Shown: positions 23,684-32,705, numbered from the stretch's first letter. The stretch is 47,729 bases of DNA from Ornithinibacillus halophilus (GCF_900129485.1 NZ_FQVW01000024.1:1-47729), one strand, 5' to 3'. A program made the numbers and translations. The notes: generated by a model not told the origin, from the letters alone.

Positions 23684-25408
23684 ATGTACACGTTATTAAT
23701 TTTAATGTTAGAACGACTAGGGATTATCGTTCTGATAGCCTTCTCTTTAACTAGGCTTCCTTTATTTCAAAATATGGTATCTTCTACCCCTTTGAATCAA
23801 ATGCAGCAGTATAAGGCTGTACTTTTCTTTGGAGTATTTGGGATCGTAGGTACATATGCAGGACTTACTTTTAGTTCCGACACATTAGATATTGATCGAT
23901 GGACAATCAATGTTCAAGAAGATGAGGCCATCGCAAACTTCAGAGTTATTGGTGTTGTTTTAGGTGGATTGCTTGGTGGATATAAAATTGGTATTGGTGC
24001 AGGTATTCTAGCAGGACTTCATCGTTATATGCTGGGTGGATATACTGCATTAAGTTGTGGTGTTGCAGCTATTATTGCAGGTATATTTTCAGCCTATTTT
24101 CATAAAAAAGAGAGAAATATTCCCCTACCAAAAGTATTTTTCATTGCTGCAACTGCAGAAGTCATCCAAATGGCACTCATTCTCTTGTTATCAAGGCCAA
24201 TAGAAAAAGTCATACCACTTGTTCAAACCATCGGCCTTCCGATGGTGCTTGCCAATGGTTTTGGTGGTGCACTATTTATGTTAATTATTCAGAACGTCTT
24301 AAATCAAGAGGAAAAAATCAGTGCAAATCAAGCACAATTATCATTTCGAATTGCTGATCAAACCCTTGTCCATTTACGGAAAGGGTTAAATGAACCATCT
24401 GCTAAAGAAGTATGTGAGATATTATATCGCGAAACAAAAGCAACTGCCGTCTCCATAACAAACCAAGAAATGATTTTAGCTCATGTAGGGTTAGGCAGTG
24501 ACCACCATGTTCAAGGAAGTCAAATCCAAACAAAAGCAACAAGAGATACTATTCAATCAGGTAAATTAATTATCGCTAATGATAAAGCAATCCATTGTGA
24601 TAATAAAGATTGTCCACTAAATGCCGTACTAGTCGCTCCCCTAAAACAGAGAAATAAAACGATCGGAACATTAAAGTTTTACTTTGAATCAAAGAATGAA
24701 ATTAATTCTACCGTTAAAGAGTTAATATTAGGGCTAAGTGATTTATTGAGTAATCAATTAGAGATTGCAGAAGCAGAAAAGAAATTGCAACTTGCCAAAG
24801 AAGCCGAAATCATGGCGTTGCAAGCGCAAATGAGGCCACACTTTCTCTTTAATACATTGAGCGCGATTACATCCTTAATACGAACTGATCCAACAAAGGC
24901 ACGAAAACTATTACTAGCACTTTCACACTTTTTAAGACAAAATGTATCTTCCACTACGATTACTGAAGCTCCCATCCAATCAGAACTACAACATGTAAAA
25001 GCTTATCTTGAAATAGAAGAAACACGCTTCAGCAATCGTTTAAAAGTATTTTATGATATTGATAAAACCCTGTTAAACAAGAAAATACCACCATTATCAT
25101 TACAACCAATTGTAGAGAATGCTATAAAACATGGGTTAAGAAACATCGCAGCAAATGGGAAAATAACAATTACTATACAAAAACAAGATCATTCCATTCT
25201 TGTATCAGTTACAGATAATGGTGAAGGAATCTCGGAGGAAAAAATGACTCATATCGGAAAGCAAGTAGTACCATCAAAGACAGGTACTGGTATGGCAATC
25301 TATAATATAAACCGAAGATTAGTATCGATGTTTGGAGAAAAAGCCAAATTGACGATTGAAAGCAAACCTAATGTTAGAACGAGAGTTAGCTTTCTAATTC
25401 CAGAGTAA
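23684..25408 (+). CDS. lytS: LytS-type sensor histidine kinase
   Basis: This is a 574-residue membrane sensor. Residues of about 1-210 are the multi-helix 5TMR-LYT sensing domain (GVVLGGLLGGYKIGIGAGILAG), then a GAF-like domain (ATAVSITNQEMILAHVG), then the kinase core with the phosphorylated His in MRPHFLFNTLSAI and an ATPase domain with PIVENAIKHGLRN and DNGEG. The MRPHFLFN box is specific to LytS kinases. Partners are lytT immediately downstream and cstA after it. In E. coli the related BtsSR pair senses pyruvate and controls a CstA-type pyruvate transporter; the same logic is inferred here. Confidence 0.93.
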   Translation: MYTLLILMLERLGIIVLIAFSLTRLPLFQNMVSSTPLNQMQQYKAVLFFGVFGIVGTYAGLTFSSDTLDIDRWTINVQEDEAIANFRVIGVVLGGLLGGYKIGIGAGILAGLHRYMLGGYTALSCGVAAIIAGIFSAYFHKKERNIPLPKVFFIAATAEVIQMALILLLSRPIEKVIPLVQTIGLPMVLANGFGGALFMLIIQNVLNQEEKISANQAQLSFRIADQTLVHLRKGLNEPSAKEVCEILYRETKATAVSITNQEMILAHVGLGSDHHVQGSQIQTKATRDTIQSGKLIIANDKAIHCDNKDCPLNAVLVAPLKQRNKTIGTLKFYFESKNEINSTVKELILGLSDLLSNQLEIAEAEKKLQLAKEAEIMALQAQMRPHFLFNTLSAITSLIRTDPTKARKLLLALSHFLRQNVSSTTITEAPIQSELQHVKAYLEIEETRFSNRLKVFYDIDKTLLNKKIPPLSLQPIVENAIKHGLRNIAANGKITITIQKQDHSILVSVTDNGEGISEEKMTHIGKQVVPSKTGTGMAIYNINRRLVSMFGEKAKLTIESKPNVRTRVSFLIPE

Positions 25409-25422
25409 TGGGAGATGTTAGA

Positions 25423-26151
25423 ATGAATCAAAAAATCCGTGTTCTAGTGGTAGATGATGAGCAATTTAACCGTGAAGAATTAATTTATTTACTAAGTCAG
25501 TACCAAAGCATAGAAATCATTGGTGAAGCTGATTCTGGGGAAAGTTGTTTAGTACAAGCGATGAGAAAACATCCTGAAGTTGTTTTTCTAGATATTGAAA
25601 TGCCAGTGATGAGTGGATTGCAAACGGCAGAACTTCTATTAGACTTAAAAAAACCTCCTTTATTAGTATTTGCAACGGCTTATCCTGATTTTGCTGTACA
25701 AGCTTTTCGATATGAAGCTATCGACTACATTCTTAAGCCTTATGATGAAGATTTACTAGAGCAGACTGTACAACGAATTGAGAAGAAGCTGAACACAACT
25801 ACTGAATTAGAACACACTAATGTAAATAAACTAGGGATTGAAGTTGAAGGTGAGGTGATTTATATAGATCCCAATGACATTTTGTATTTACATAGTGAAG
25901 AGAAGCAGGTTAAGGTTTTTACTAAAACAAGTGATTTTGTAACTAAAAAAACTTTAAAGGAGTTAGAAGCAAGACTTTCATCCTACCCATTTTTACGAAC
26001 GCATAAAAGTTATGTTGTAAACCTGGATCATGTTAGTCGATTAACGCCATGGTTTAATGGTGCTTATAACTTATCCATGAAAGGAAAAGATGAACAATTA
26101 CCAGTTAGCAGAAACTATGTAAAAACATTAAGAGAAATTCTTGAGCTTTAA
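25423..26151 (+). CDS. lytT: LytTR-family response regulator
   Basis: This is a 242-residue response regulator. Residues 1-115 are a receiver domain with phosphoacceptor Asp57 in VVFLDIEMPVMSGL, the acidic pair DDE at 11-13, and the switch Lys in DYILKPYDE. Residues of about 138-242 are a LytTR DNA-binding domain (ILYLHSEEKQVKVF, then FLRTHKSYVVNLDHV). LytTR proteins bind two direct repeats one or two helical turns apart. ATG 25423 is chosen because GGGAG lies eight bases before it; the longer frame begins inside the lytS stop. Its probable target is the repeat pair upstream of cstA at 26178. Confidence 0.93.
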   Translation: MNQKIRVLVVDDEQFNREELIYLLSQYQSIEIIGEADSGESCLVQAMRKHPEVVFLDIEMPVMSGLQTAELLLDLKKPPLLVFATAYPDFAVQAFRYEAIDYILKPYDEDLLEQTVQRIEKKLNTTTELEHTNVNKLGIEVEGEVIYIDPNDILYLHSEEKQVKVFTKTSDFVTKKTLKELEARLSSYPFLRTHKSYVVNLDHVSRLTPWFNGAYNLSMKGKDEQLPVSRNYVKTLREILEL

Positions 26152-26177
26152 TGTTTTCTTTTTATCCACGTGAAATA

Positions 26178-26245
26178 ACATCTTATCTATTGATATTGAC
26201 ATCTTATCAGAATAAGTCCTTCACTCTGTCCTTCCTAGCTATAAT
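26178..26245 (+). promoter_or_regulatory. candidate LytTR operator and cstA promoter
   Basis: Two identical 10-mers, ACATCTTATC, lie at 26178-26187 and 26199-26208, in direct repeat with 11 bp between them. A perfect -10 TATAAT is at 26240-26245, but the expected -35 (TCCTTC at 26217-26222) is poor. The layout, two perfect repeats just upstream of a weak -35, is that of an activator-dependent LytTR promoter. Confidence 0.7.
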
Positions 26246-26288
26246 GGACATGTAAACGATAACAAGTCACCCGAGGGAGGAACATAAG

Positions 26289-27761
26289 ATGTTTACATTT
26301 ATTGGAGGAATTATTCTATTAATCATTGGTTATTTCACATATGGAAAATTTGTTGAGAAAGTATTTGGTGTAAAGGATGACCGTCCAACACCAGCCTTAA
26401 CAAAAAAAGATAACGTAGATTATATGCCACTAAAGAAAACAAAAAACTCGTTAATTGAGTTAATTAGTATCGCCGGAGTTGGTCCTATTTTTGGGCCAAT
26501 TATGGGAGCGCTTTATGGTCCAGTTGCATTTGTATGGATCGTTATTGGATGCATCTTTGCTGGAGCAGTACATGATTACTTAACTGGGATGATATCAATC
26601 AGAAATGGTGGGGCTCATCTTCCACAGCTAGCAGGAAAATTTTTAGGCAGATTCATGAAACATATCGTAAACATATTTTCAATTTTGTTATTACTACTAG
26701 TTGGAACAGTATTCGTAAGTTCTTCCGCTACACTTATTTTCGATGTTATTAATGGAAAAGTAGCATTAACCATCTTAATTGGGATTGTGTTCGTATACTA
26801 TATCCTATCTACAATGCTACCAATTGATAAAATCATAGGAAAGTTATTCCCGATTTTCGGTATTCTCTTATTACTTAGCACCATTTCACTCGGGATTGGT
26901 TTAGTGGTAACTCAAGCACCAATTCCAGAATTATCATTTACAAACATACACCCTGAAGAAGCACCTATTTTTCCATTGTTATTCTTAGTCATTTCTTGTG
27001 GGGCTATATCAGGATTCCATGCCACTCAATCACCAATTATTGCTCGTACAACTGGTAGAGAAAAAGAAGGGCGAGGAATTTTCTATGGAATGATGATTGG
27101 TGAGGGAATCATTGCCATGGTTTGGGCTGCAGCCGCAATGAGTTTATTTGATGGACCTGTTTCGTTAAATGAGCTAATTAACACCGTCGGCACAAGTGGT
27201 ATCGTAAGTGAAGCGGCAACTATGATGTTTGGTTCTATTATTGGGACGATCGTTGTAATTTCAATCATTGCTTTACCTCTATCTTCTGGAGATACTGCTT
27301 TTAGAAGTGCTCGCATGGTAATAGCAGACTATTTCAATATTCCACAAAAGAAAATTATCAAGCGATTAATGATTGCTTTGCCACTATTTGCAATATCTAT
27401 TGTTTTATCAACGATGGACTTTACTCTACTTTGGAGATATTTCTCATGGGCAAACCAATCTCTAGCAGTAATTGCACTGTGGGTAGGTGCCATGTACTTG
27501 TTTATCGGTAAACGCAACTATTGGATTGCATTCATTCCTGGTATTTTCATGACATATGTTGTAACGGCCTATATTCTAAATGCACCAATTGGATTTAGAT
27601 TACCTATGGATATCACTTATATCTTAAGTGCCATCATTACAATTAGCGTAATATTACTATTCTTCAAATATGCTCGAATCAACCGTGCAAAGGAATTCCC
27701 AATGGACGAAGATTTGAAAGAATGGACTGAAAACCCAGCTGTTGCTGTTCCACATTGTTAG
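26289..27761 (+). CDS. cstA: CstA family carbon starvation / pyruvate transporter
   Basis: This is a polytopic membrane transporter of 490 residues with many helices. CstA and BtsT import pyruvate (and possibly peptides) at low nutrient levels. Family motifs are visible: GVGPIFGPIMGALYG, GAVHDYLTGMISIRNGG, SGFHATQSPIIART and FRSARMVIADYF. The length is that of the shorter Firmicute CstA type, not the 700-residue E. coli form. GGGAGG precedes ATG. It lies 137 bp after lytT, with a candidate LytTR site in the gap, and is therefore probably switched on by LytS/LytT. The exact substrate is inferred. Confidence 0.93.
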   Translation: MFTFIGGIILLIIGYFTYGKFVEKVFGVKDDRPTPALTKKDNVDYMPLKKTKNSLIELISIAGVGPIFGPIMGALYGPVAFVWIVIGCIFAGAVHDYLTGMISIRNGGAHLPQLAGKFLGRFMKHIVNIFSILLLLLVGTVFVSSSATLIFDVINGKVALTILIGIVFVYYILSTMLPIDKIIGKLFPIFGILLLLSTISLGIGLVVTQAPIPELSFTNIHPEEAPIFPLLFLVISCGAISGFHATQSPIIARTTGREKEGRGIFYGMMIGEGIIAMVWAAAAMSLFDGPVSLNELINTVGTSGIVSEAATMMFGSIIGTIVVISIIALPLSSGDTAFRSARMVIADYFNIPQKKIIKRLMIALPLFAISIVLSTMDFTLLWRYFSWANQSLAVIALWVGAMYLFIGKRNYWIAFIPGIFMTYVVTAYILNAPIGFRLPMDITYILSAIITISVILLFFKYARINRAKEFPMDEDLKEWTENPAVAVPHC

Positions 27762-27782
27762 GTAAACATTTTATAGACTATT

Positions 27783-27817
27783 AGACCATCAATTCTATGT
27801 GATTGATGGTCTTCTTT
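27783..27817 (+). terminator. cstA terminator
   Basis: A perfect 11-bp stem (AGACCATCAAT with ATTGATGGTCT) has an 8-nt loop and a TCTTT tail. Confidence 0.9.
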
Positions 27818-27917
27818 AGATTTATCTCCTTTGGAATAATGCCAAATACCTCAATTTATGATAGAGTATACATACTCTTACGTTCATTTAGTAAATAAAA
27901 ATTGAAAGAGGTTTCTT

Positions 27918-28301
27918 ATGCAACAATTACAATTTGAATCTGCCTGGGATAAAACCATTGCTAATGACGATCGAGAACACATTATTCAAGTGTTTAACAA
28001 AAATATGGACCTTTATCACCAATCTCAAGGAATATCCTTTACTTCCCTTCGTTATGCGAAAAATCATAAAGATGATTTGCTAGTCATAGCAATTGTCCAT
28101 AACACAACAAATGAGCCATTTATATTTAAAGATCAGATGGTTAGTTACACCGTGAATCATGAATTGATTGGGGAGTACTCATTCTCCATATCAGTTGATC
28201 ATCTTCCTCCAAAAACGAGTATGCCATGGACATTTATCTATCCGAAAGGAACTTATTCTTTAGAAGTTAATAAATTAGGTGTCTTGAAATTAGAAGATTG
28301 A
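27918..28301 (+). CDS. SLAP-domain protein
   Basis: This is a 127-residue cytosolic protein with no signal peptide. The pattern QFESAWDKTIANDDRE at the start and PPKTSMPWTFIYPKG near the end is that of the SLAP domain seen in S-layer assembly and accessory Sec-linked proteins of Bacillaceae. In those proteins the domain is often duplicated; here it is a single copy that fills the gene. AGAGG precedes ATG 27918. No S-layer or secA2/slaP genes are nearby, so its role is open. Confidence 0.6.
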   Translation: MQQLQFESAWDKTIANDDREHIIQVFNKNMDLYHQSQGISFTSLRYAKNHKDDLLVIAIVHNTTNEPFIFKDQMVSYTVNHELIGEYSFSISVDHLPPKTSMPWTFIYPKGTYSLEVNKLGVLKLED

Positions 28302-28351
28302 TATTTCGCTTCGTCATACATACGACCAAGACAGAATCATCCTCAGAATAA

Positions 28352-28395
28352 TAGTGCAGGTGCTTACCTATAATAAGCATCTACACTATTTTTTT
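28352..28395 (+). terminator. terminator after SLAP-domain gene
   Basis: A long stem with one mismatch and one G-U pair (TAGTGCAGGTGCTTA with TAAGCATCTACACTA) is followed by eight T. Confidence 0.85.
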
Positions 28396-28459
28396 ATTAT
28401 AAAGGAATATTTTTACATATTTATTTCAAACTATTTATATAGCTACTGGAGGAACGATG

Positions 28460-28912
28460 ATGATTTTTTTAATAACAACGATAATCTTATTTGTTGCAAT
28501 CGTTTATTTTATGCCAAAAAATGTATCAAAATTGGATATGTATGTAACTACATTGTTTGTTACTGTGTTACACCTAATGACAGATATTGTACTTGAATTT
28601 AAATATGGATTATATGGGTATTTTGAAGTTGGGGTTGACTATAAAACCTTTCTAATTACTTTTTTTATTTATCCCACTGTCAATTTAATGTTTATCAACT
28701 TCTTTCCTCATCAGAAGAGTTTCTTTAAAAAAGCCCTATACATTATTGGTTTTTCGGCTTTTGCCTTAACTTATGAATATATATCCGTAATGGTTGATAT
28801 TTTTCATTACTATAGATGGAAGCCTTGGTACTCCATTCCAATATATCCGATCCTTTATTTATTAGTTATCGGCAGCCTTACAATAACTAGAAAACTTCAA
28901 AAAGAGATTTAA
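28460..28912 (+). CDS. CBO0543-type membrane protein
   Basis: This is a 150-residue protein with about five transmembrane helices. The middle block FIYPTVNLMFINFFP, the helix with TYEYIS, and the late YRWKPWYSIPIYP are the pattern of the CBO0543 group, widespread and uncharacterised in Bacillaceae and Clostridia. GGAGG lies seven bases before ATG 28460, which is preferred to ATG 28457. A second member follows 23 bp later, so this is a tandem pair and probably an operon. Confidence 0.65.
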   Translation: MIFLITTIILFVAIVYFMPKNVSKLDMYVTTLFVTVLHLMTDIVLEFKYGLYGYFEVGVDYKTFLITFFIYPTVNLMFINFFPHQKSFFKKALYIIGFSAFALTYEYISVMVDIFHYYRWKPWYSIPIYPILYLLVIGSLTITRKLQKEI

Positions 28913-28935
28913 GCTAGAGAATTGGAGAGAAAGTA

Positions 28936-29460
28936 ATGCATTTTTTTTATAACGGAGTATTCTTAATAGCAGTGTTATTTTGGGGGAAATTGGAAAATTG
29001 GAAAGAGTATTATTCTACAATACTCTTTTTCATTGCTTGTGATTTTTTTGCCAATATTATTACGTATAATAATAGTTTATGGAAGTATCAAGAAACTGTC
29101 TTTGGGCAAGAAATCCTAATGAATCATACCATCATAAATTTATTAATTATGTTTGTTGCCTATCCAGCGACAATATTTCTTTTTATTGGATACTTTCCTT
29201 CAAAAAAATGGAAAAAGATAGGTTGGATTTTATTCTGGGTCTCCTTGTACTCCATAGTTGAATATATTAATTTGCATTTTTTTACGTTAATCACCCATCA
29301 TAACGGATGGAATATGGCTTGGTCGGTATTGTTTAACATAGTGATGTTTACTTCTCTACGAATTCATTATCGAAAACCATTATTAGCATGGTTAATTGCA
29401 GCAATTTGGAGTGTAATCATAATCTTGTACTTTAACATTCCTTTTACAAAAATGAAGTAA
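28936..29460 (+). CDS. CBO0543-type membrane protein, second copy
   Basis: This is a 174-residue membrane protein related to the preceding gene by layout rather than close sequence. Matching blocks are AYPATIFLFIGYFP (compare IYPTVNLMFINFFP), YSIVEYI and HHNGWNMAWS. It has about five helices and no signal peptide. GGAGAG precedes ATG 28936. It is the second gene of the pair; the terminator at 29464 closes the unit. Function unknown. Confidence 0.65.
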   Translation: MHFFYNGVFLIAVLFWGKLENWKEYYSTILFFIACDFFANIITYNNSLWKYQETVFGQEILMNHTIINLLIMFVAYPATIFLFIGYFPSKKWKKIGWILFWVSLYSIVEYINLHFFTLITHHNGWNMAWSVLFNIVMFTSLRIHYRKPLLAWLIAAIWSVIIILYFNIPFTKMK

Positions 29461-29463
29461 AAT

Positions 29464-29495
29464 TCCTCAGTGAAACAACTCTTTAACACTGAGGA
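29464..29495. terminator. terminator between CBO0543 pair and RNase H-like gene
   Basis: A perfect 9-bp stem (TCCTCAGTG with CACTGAGGA) has a 14-nt loop, placed between two convergent genes and able to serve both. Confidence 0.75.
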
Positions 29496-29496
29496 T

Positions 29497-30156
29497 TTAG
29501 TTTGGCAACTCCATCACACTTGTAATATCGATATGATTAAGTGCCTGGCTAGCTAACTGGTCTGCTTCACGGTTTCTCTTTCTTGGAACAAGTTTATACT
29601 CAGGCTGAATTCCTAATTGTTCCATTTTCTGCTCCAATCTGTCCGCCCATTTAGAAAGTTCTTCTTCATAGACTGGCCACTCTTCATTCATCTGATTAAT
29701 CACTACTTGAGAATCCCCGACAAAAGTAACTGTCAAATGATGTACTCCCATCAACTCTAGTTCTTGAAGTGCCAAATGAAAAGCTGCGTATTCTGCTTCA
29801 TTATTAGATTCGAGTTCCTCAATTAATGTATTCTTTCTTAAACGATAGGTTTTACCATTTTGTTCATAATAAATGGCACAACCTATTCCAGATTTCTTTG
29901 TTTGAATATCATATCCCCCATCGAAGTAAACCGTGATATTGTGAGGTTCTGTTTGAATTCCTTCTATATGTTTCATTAGGTCTTTAATTGTCCAAGTACT
30001 ATCATAACGGTCGATTATTGTAATATGTTTCAAGCGTTTCGTTTTCTCAAGATCTTCAATGATCAATAATGCTTTCTCTGCACGCATCATATCAGAAGTA
30101 AAGTCAACCGTTGTTCCTTTTGGGGTACTATAAACTAGTTCAAGTTTTACATCCAT
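29497..30156 (-). CDS. RNase H-like protein with N-terminal extension (YpeP-like)
   Basis: This is a 219-residue protein. Residues 1-70 are an extra N-terminal domain rich in charge. Residues of about 73-210 are a ribonuclease H fold with the four acidic residues in place: Asp in VYFDGGYD, Glu in NNEAEYAAFHLAL, Asp in FVGDSQVVINQ and Asp in NREADQLASQAL. These should bind two Mg ions and cut the RNA strand of RNA-DNA hybrids. The extra N-terminal part resembles Bacillus YpeP. It shares a short convergent gap with the CBO0543 pair. Activity is inferred; some YpeP proteins are inactive. Confidence 0.85.
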   Translation of the reverse strand: MDVKLELVYSTPKGTTVDFTSDMMRAEKALLIIEDLEKTKRLKHITIIDRYDSTWTIKDLMKHIEGIQTEPHNITVYFDGGYDIQTKKSGIGCAIYYEQNGKTYRLRKNTLIEELESNNEAEYAAFHLALQELELMGVHHLTVTFVGDSQVVINQMNEEWPVYEEELSKWADRLEQKMEQLGIQPEYKLVPRKRNREADQLASQALNHIDITSVMELPN

Positions 30157-30199
30157 ATAAAACCGTCCTTTTAGTTGCTGTTATTGGCTTATGAAAAAC

Positions 30200-30217
30200 C
30201 CGCAATTCACATTGCGG
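30200..30217 (-). terminator. terminator of the HesB-like gene
   Basis: A 7-bp stem (CCGCAAT with ATTGCGG) and 4-nt loop are followed on the minus strand by GGGTTTTTC. It follows the stop at 30227. Confidence 0.75.
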
Positions 30218-30226
30218 ATTTCTTGG

Positions 30227-30517
30227 TCATACTTCGTGGAAAAGATATTCTACTTCATCATCTTTCTTAACAACTTCCATATTATATTCCTCAAGAAACC
30301 AAGAGTCTTCTTCGGTAAAGAAAAAATTAATTCCTTCTACTTCCTCTTTTACAAAAATATTTCCTTGTTGACCAACTTTCATTCCTAAGAAATAGTTAGG
30401 GTGTACGGTTGGGATTCCACCATAAATTTTTAAGAAAAATTGAACAAAGTCTCCCTGTTCTAAATCCAATTCCTCTATGAACCATTTTGCTGCATCACTA
30501 CTAACCTTCAGTTTCAT
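30227..30517 (-). CDS. HesB-like (YneR-type) protein without cysteines
   Basis: This is a 96-residue protein of the HesB/IscA fold. The start KLKVSSDAAKWFIEELDL and the block FFLKIYGGIPTVHPNYFLG match Bacillus YneR. True IscA proteins carry three Cys for iron-sulfur transfer; here there are none, so a scaffold role is excluded on sequence grounds. Its function is unknown. It sits 70 bp from the RNase H-like gene, on the same strand. Confidence 0.8.
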   Translation of the reverse strand: MKLKVSSDAAKWFIEELDLEQGDFVQFFLKIYGGIPTVHPNYFLGMKVGQQGNIFVKEEVEGINFFFTEEDSWFLEEYNMEVVKKDDEVEYLFHEV

Positions 30518-30607
30518 ACGACACCTTCTTTTGTTGTTATACTTACTACTATTTTGCGCAAAAACTTGCTTATTAGTAAAGTATTTCGACTTTGAGGTGT
30601 GCAGAAC

Positions 30608-31327
30608 TTATTTAAACCAATTGATTAAATAATCATGTTCATACACATCATTTGGATATTCTACAAACCCCGTATCTCCTTCTTCATACAAGATTTGCAT
30701 AAATTCATTTAAAGCCCCCATATATTCGCCGTATAAAAACTCGAAGCTTATCGTTTCCTTAGGCATGAAATTGTCCTTACATACTTCAGGGTCCGTATAA
30801 TTCATATATGTCCTACAAGGTATTGGTCGAACTTCGTAAGCCATGCATTGGTTTGTATCTGTATTTAGTAATGGGCATGGGATGAGGATTTTCCTGTATT
30901 TCAACTTGAAGTCTTCATCCGTTTCTCGGTCTAAATCTTTGATATCATCTATCTTATCAGCATATTTTTCATAGTAATTCTTTAAGTGGTGTTCAATTTG
31001 ATTTTTTCGTTCTGAAGGGAAACTGGCAATAGCCTTTTTCATCAACTTCGCTTCCATCCCATTGACGATAATAGGAAAGTAGCAACAAAAAGCACATCCC
31101 ATTCGACAGGTTGCAGTCATATCGATCGTATTTTCCATGTTAGAAATTTCATCGCTTACTATTTGAAGTAACTCTTTATAACTTCCAATTAATTTTTCGT
31201 CAATTATTCCCTCATGGTCCAACCACACATCAACAATCTCATAAAATTTGTCTTCATCTATTTCATACACGTTCTGTAAATGATTTATTTTCTTCTCAAT
31301 AGCTTCCAATGTTAAAAATTTTTCCAT
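30608..31327 (-). CDS. YkgJ family Cys-cluster (metal-binding) protein
   Basis: This is a 239-residue protein. The YkgJ cluster is formed by CRMGCAFCC, a later CPLLN, CMAYEVRPIPCRTY and PEVC, a set of Cys residues expected to bind zinc or an iron-sulfur cluster. An N-terminal helical region of about 70 residues precedes it, and an acidic C-terminal tail ends with YLINWFK. The family is often described as zinc- or iron-chelating with no known reaction. The gene stands alone on the minus strand. Confidence 0.85.
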   Translation of the reverse strand: MEKFLTLEAIEKKINHLQNVYEIDEDKFYEIVDVWLDHEGIIDEKLIGSYKELLQIVSDEISNMENTIDMTATCRMGCAFCCYFPIIVNGMEAKLMKKAIASFPSERKNQIEHHLKNYYEKYADKIDDIKDLDRETDEDFKLKYRKILIPCPLLNTDTNQCMAYEVRPIPCRTYMNYTDPEVCKDNFMPKETISFEFLYGEYMGALNEFMQILYEEGDTGFVEYPNDVYEHDYLINWFK

Positions 31328-31416
31328 TTATAGTCCCCACTTAATATCATGTCAATTAGCAATACTCTATTTTACCATTTCTAATTGTGGAATACACGAT
31401 TTTTTCCCATTAGAAA

Positions 31417-31455
31417 ATCCGGACAGATGAACTTAATAAATTCAACTGTCCGGAT
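31417..31455 (-). terminator. terminator of the 54-residue protein gene
   Basis: A perfect 10-bp stem (ATCCGGACAG with CTGTCCGGAT) has a 19-nt loop. On the minus strand it ends in TTTTC, 31 bp after the stop at 31486. Confidence 0.7.
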
Positions 31456-31485
31456 GTTTTAGGGAATTATACTGCTTTACCGCAT

Positions 31486-31650
31486 TTATCCTCTTCTACG
31501 TTTATTTCGTTTGCCATTTAAATTTAAGAACTCTGTGTCTTCAGCAATTTCGGTGTCTTTCATTTTTTCTCGTTTAGGTTGTGTATCGTATTTAATGACG
31601 TTGCGCTGCTTTCCCTTGTCTTTGTTTTTATTTTTATTTTCCTCTGACAT
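31486..31650 (-). CDS. small charged protein (54 residues), unknown function
   Basis: This is a short gene read directly from the minus strand. The product starts MSEENKNKNKDKGKQ and ends NGKRNKRRRG; it is almost entirely charged and probably disordered. TAGGAGG stands seven bases before ATG 31650 and a terminator follows, so the unit is complete. I do not recognise a family. Confidence 0.65.
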   Translation of the reverse strand: MSEENKNKNKDKGKQRNVIKYDTQPKREKMKDTEIAEDTEFLNLNGKRNKRRRG

Positions 31651-31728
31651 ATCGATTCCTCCTAAGGTTCATTCTACAATCGTATTATGCCCTTAAGAAA
31701 AATTCTTATTTGGTCTTGCTACAATGAC

Positions 31729-32640
31729 TTACTCTATCGTAAATTCGGCAGCTAAAGTAGCTGAAAGCTCCATATTGGATGCTTGAATGTCTTTCACCAC
31801 ACGATAAGTTCCACTATCTAATTCTTCAATTGACACTTGTTGTTCAAATGTCTTATTTACTGAGAGATTTAATCCAATATCTTCAAATGCTAATTCTAAC
31901 GGTACTGTTTTCCAAATACCTTTTACTTTTTTCTCAACAGTGTACGATTTTCCAAAGAAGAGATAGGTTGGTCCGTAGTTCTCTAATATTAAGGTTAATT
32001 CTGAATCGCTGTTTGCATAATTGTTTTTATCAGTTTTAATTGCTGCATTTAGCTCTTCAGAAGGGACATAAATATAGGAAATTCTAGTATCTTCCACTTC
32101 ACCTTTTTGATTTAATACTTCAACAGTTAGAATATAAGCCACATTTTCCTCATTAGGTAAAGCATTTACATATATTTGTTCGTCCTCAAAAACCGTTTCC
32201 ACATAAACGAAATCATCAACTATAGTTTCTTCAATCTCCTTTAAAGATTCTCGCTTGGTCAATTGAATTCGAATGTCACGATCCATTGTTACGCCATCTT
32301 CTTCGTGGGCGAATAACCTCACCTCAAAGTCATCATTTGGTCGCTTAATTCCCATTGCTAAACCATAGCCTAACTGCCCTTCTCCATTTTCTAAGAACCA
32401 TTTTCCAGTTGGCGCATTGTATTCAGTTACTTTCCATAGATCTTCTGTATCTGGAAATTGTACAGTATTTTCATTTTCTTGAACATCACCAATTTGACTC
32501 AGTAACTCTCCATGTCCTGTTTCCCAATTATCCTCGTCCTTTGAATTCACCTTTTTTTCACTTGTTCCTTGACCACAACTAACTAAAATAACAGCGGTTA
32601 ATAGTATAAATGTATATCTAAGTAAGATTTTAACAGGCAT
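31729..32640 (-). CDS. lipoprotein with C-terminal Ig-like domain
   Basis: This is a 303-residue predicted lipoprotein. The lipobox VILVSC places the lipidated Cys at residue 22. The middle part is acidic and beta-rich. The last 105 residues or so (TDKNNYANSDSELTLILEN, FGKSYTVEKKVKGIWKTV, DSGTYRVVKDI) form a bacterial Ig-like fold of the Big_14 kind, found in many Bacillus surface lipoproteins. It is anchored on the outer face of the membrane. Function unknown. It lies just downstream of codY on the same strand but behind a terminator. Confidence 0.75.
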   Translation of the reverse strand: MPVKILLRYTFILLTAVILVSCGQGTSEKKVNSKDEDNWETGHGELLSQIGDVQENENTVQFPDTEDLWKVTEYNAPTGKWFLENGEGQLGYGLAMGIKRPNDDFEVRLFAHEEDGVTMDRDIRIQLTKRESLKEIEETIVDDFVYVETVFEDEQIYVNALPNEENVAYILTVEVLNQKGEVEDTRISYIYVPSEELNAAIKTDKNNYANSDSELTLILENYGPTYLFFGKSYTVEKKVKGIWKTVPLELAFEDIGLNLSVNKTFEQQVSIEELDSGTYRVVKDIQASNMELSATLAAEFTIE

Positions 32641-32705
32641 TTGAATACCCCCTCAGATATTAGACGTAATAACCATCAGTATTGTTTCTTATTCCTATCA
32701 AAAAA

